Shown here: in pieces, positions 59,915 through 64,000 of the stretch
Numbering within the stretch: the first letter of the stretch is position 1
How the letters are laid out: every line of letters begins with the position of its first letter
NCBI GenBank assembly: GCA_027493545.1
Contig: JAOSKR010000003.1
Coordinates: forward strand, 491,360-555,359
DNA from: Roseovarius sp.
GTDB lineage: Bacteria > Pseudomonadota > Alphaproteobacteria > Rhodobacterales > Rhodobacteraceae
Direction: 5' to 3'
DNA length: 64,000 nt
Program-made: the position numbers and the translations under genes
The notes under the pieces: generated by a model
Database searches by the model: none
What the model saw: only the letters and a program-made list of their open reading frames with translations
Told to the model about the DNA's origin: nothing

Positions 59915-60007
59915 AACAAAATGTAACTGTAAAAGATGGGTGGCGCCATCCGCCCCGGGACCGCCCATAAACATGCGGTCACCAGCAATCGACAGGGAGA
60001 GACGCCG

Positions 60008-63640
<3,633 letters not shown>

Positions 63641-63658
63641 GGGTGTGGCCCTCGCGCC

Positions 63659-64000
63659 TCAGAGCGCGGGCAGGCGGTACATGCCGCAGGGCGAAAACGC
63701 GATCGAGCTGCCATCGGACATCTCGCCGGAAAAGCGTGCGGCGATGATCCTCAGCGCGGTCTGGCGGCCCTTGAGCACCAACGCCCGGCGCGGGGGCAGC
63801 CGCGTTGTCGTGCCCGGTGCCAGCAGCGTTTGCGACCAGATCAGCGGGTGCAGCTCCTGCAGGTGCTCGGACAGGATCCAGCCCAGGCAGTCATGCAGTT
63901 GCGCACGGGTCGCCTCGGCCCGGCGCGACAGCGCCTTTTCGCGCTGGCAAGGTGCCATGGTGATCGCGCAGAAGGCGGCGAACTGATTGACGATGTGCTG
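63659..64000 (-). CDS. Unidentified protein, N-terminal part outside the window
   Basis: The frame is open to the window edge, giving at least 113 residues that end FSPCGMYRLPAL. It has no membrane segment and no motif I recognise. Visible features are two cysteines in CAITMAPC, a helix-like middle HDCLGWILSEHLQELHPLIW and a basic stretch RLPPRRALVLKGRQTALR. It is convergent with the oxoprolinase gene, 18 bp apart. Confidence 0.5.
   Translation of the reverse strand, partial: QHIVNQFAAFCAITMAPCQREKALSRRAEATRAQLHDCLGWILSEHLQELHPLIWSQTLLAPGTTTRLPPRRALVLKGRQTALRIIAARFSGEMSDGSSIAFSPCGMYRLPAL

Overview
The window is high-GC DNA (roughly two-thirds G+C in coding regions, judged by eye) from an alphaproteobacterium, most likely a marine or salt-adapted member of the Rhodobacterales. 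The pointers are family-level: an Azospirillum-type IpdC, a tandem glycine riboswitch ahead of gcvTHP, many TRAP transporters, an intergenic GAGTATTT...GGCAAGATGAA repeat, a leucine attenuator ahead of leuA, and an ectoine operon. The genus cannot be named from the sequence alone.

Layout. 0-13 kb: end of an acyl-CoA synthetase gene, leuA with its leader peptide, a secreted MORN-repeat protein, nadE, ipdC, a small zincin, gltX, a DUF2254 membrane protein, a gamma-glutamylcyclotransferase and an NsrR-like regulator. 13-18 kb: glycine cleavage operon gcvT-gcvH-gcvP behind a tandem glycine riboswitch. 18-23.5 kb: FtsX-type ABC exporter, arylesterase, cold-shock protein, L,D-transpeptidase. 23.5-30 kb: two TRAP transporters. 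30-33 kb: an SDR dehydrogenase divergent from a hemerythrin and a tandem GNAT protein, then a universal stress protein.

33.6-44.4 kb is the most distinctive part: a complete Thauera-type (class I, ATP-dependent) benzoyl-CoA dearomatisation locus. korAB (2-oxoacid:ferredoxin oxidoreductase) is divergent from had-oah-dch-bcrC-bcrB-bcrA-bcrD-fdx. KorAB can reduce the ferredoxin, BcrABCD uses it with ATP to reduce benzoyl-CoA to the dienoyl-CoA, and Dch, Had and Oah hydrate, oxidise and hydrolytically open the ring. Both arms fire from back-to-back promoters that share one large inverted repeat.

44.5-49 kb: ectR divergent from ectA-ectB-ectC-ask (ectoine). 49-52 kb: an aldehyde dehydrogenase / carboxymuconolactone-decarboxylase-like / BKACE operon. 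52-55.4 kb: porin and two tandem sulfotransferases. 55.4-63.6 kb: BASS transporter, MarR-like regulator and a third TRAP transporter, divergent from a fused 5-oxoprolinase/hydantoinase. An unidentified partial gene ends the window.

Quality caution: 15 genes carry in total about 20 single-base frameshifts, mostly in short homopolymers, and nadE contains an implausible G tract. These look like sequence errors rather than decay, so I annotate the genes as whole CDSs and give the approximate position of each break.
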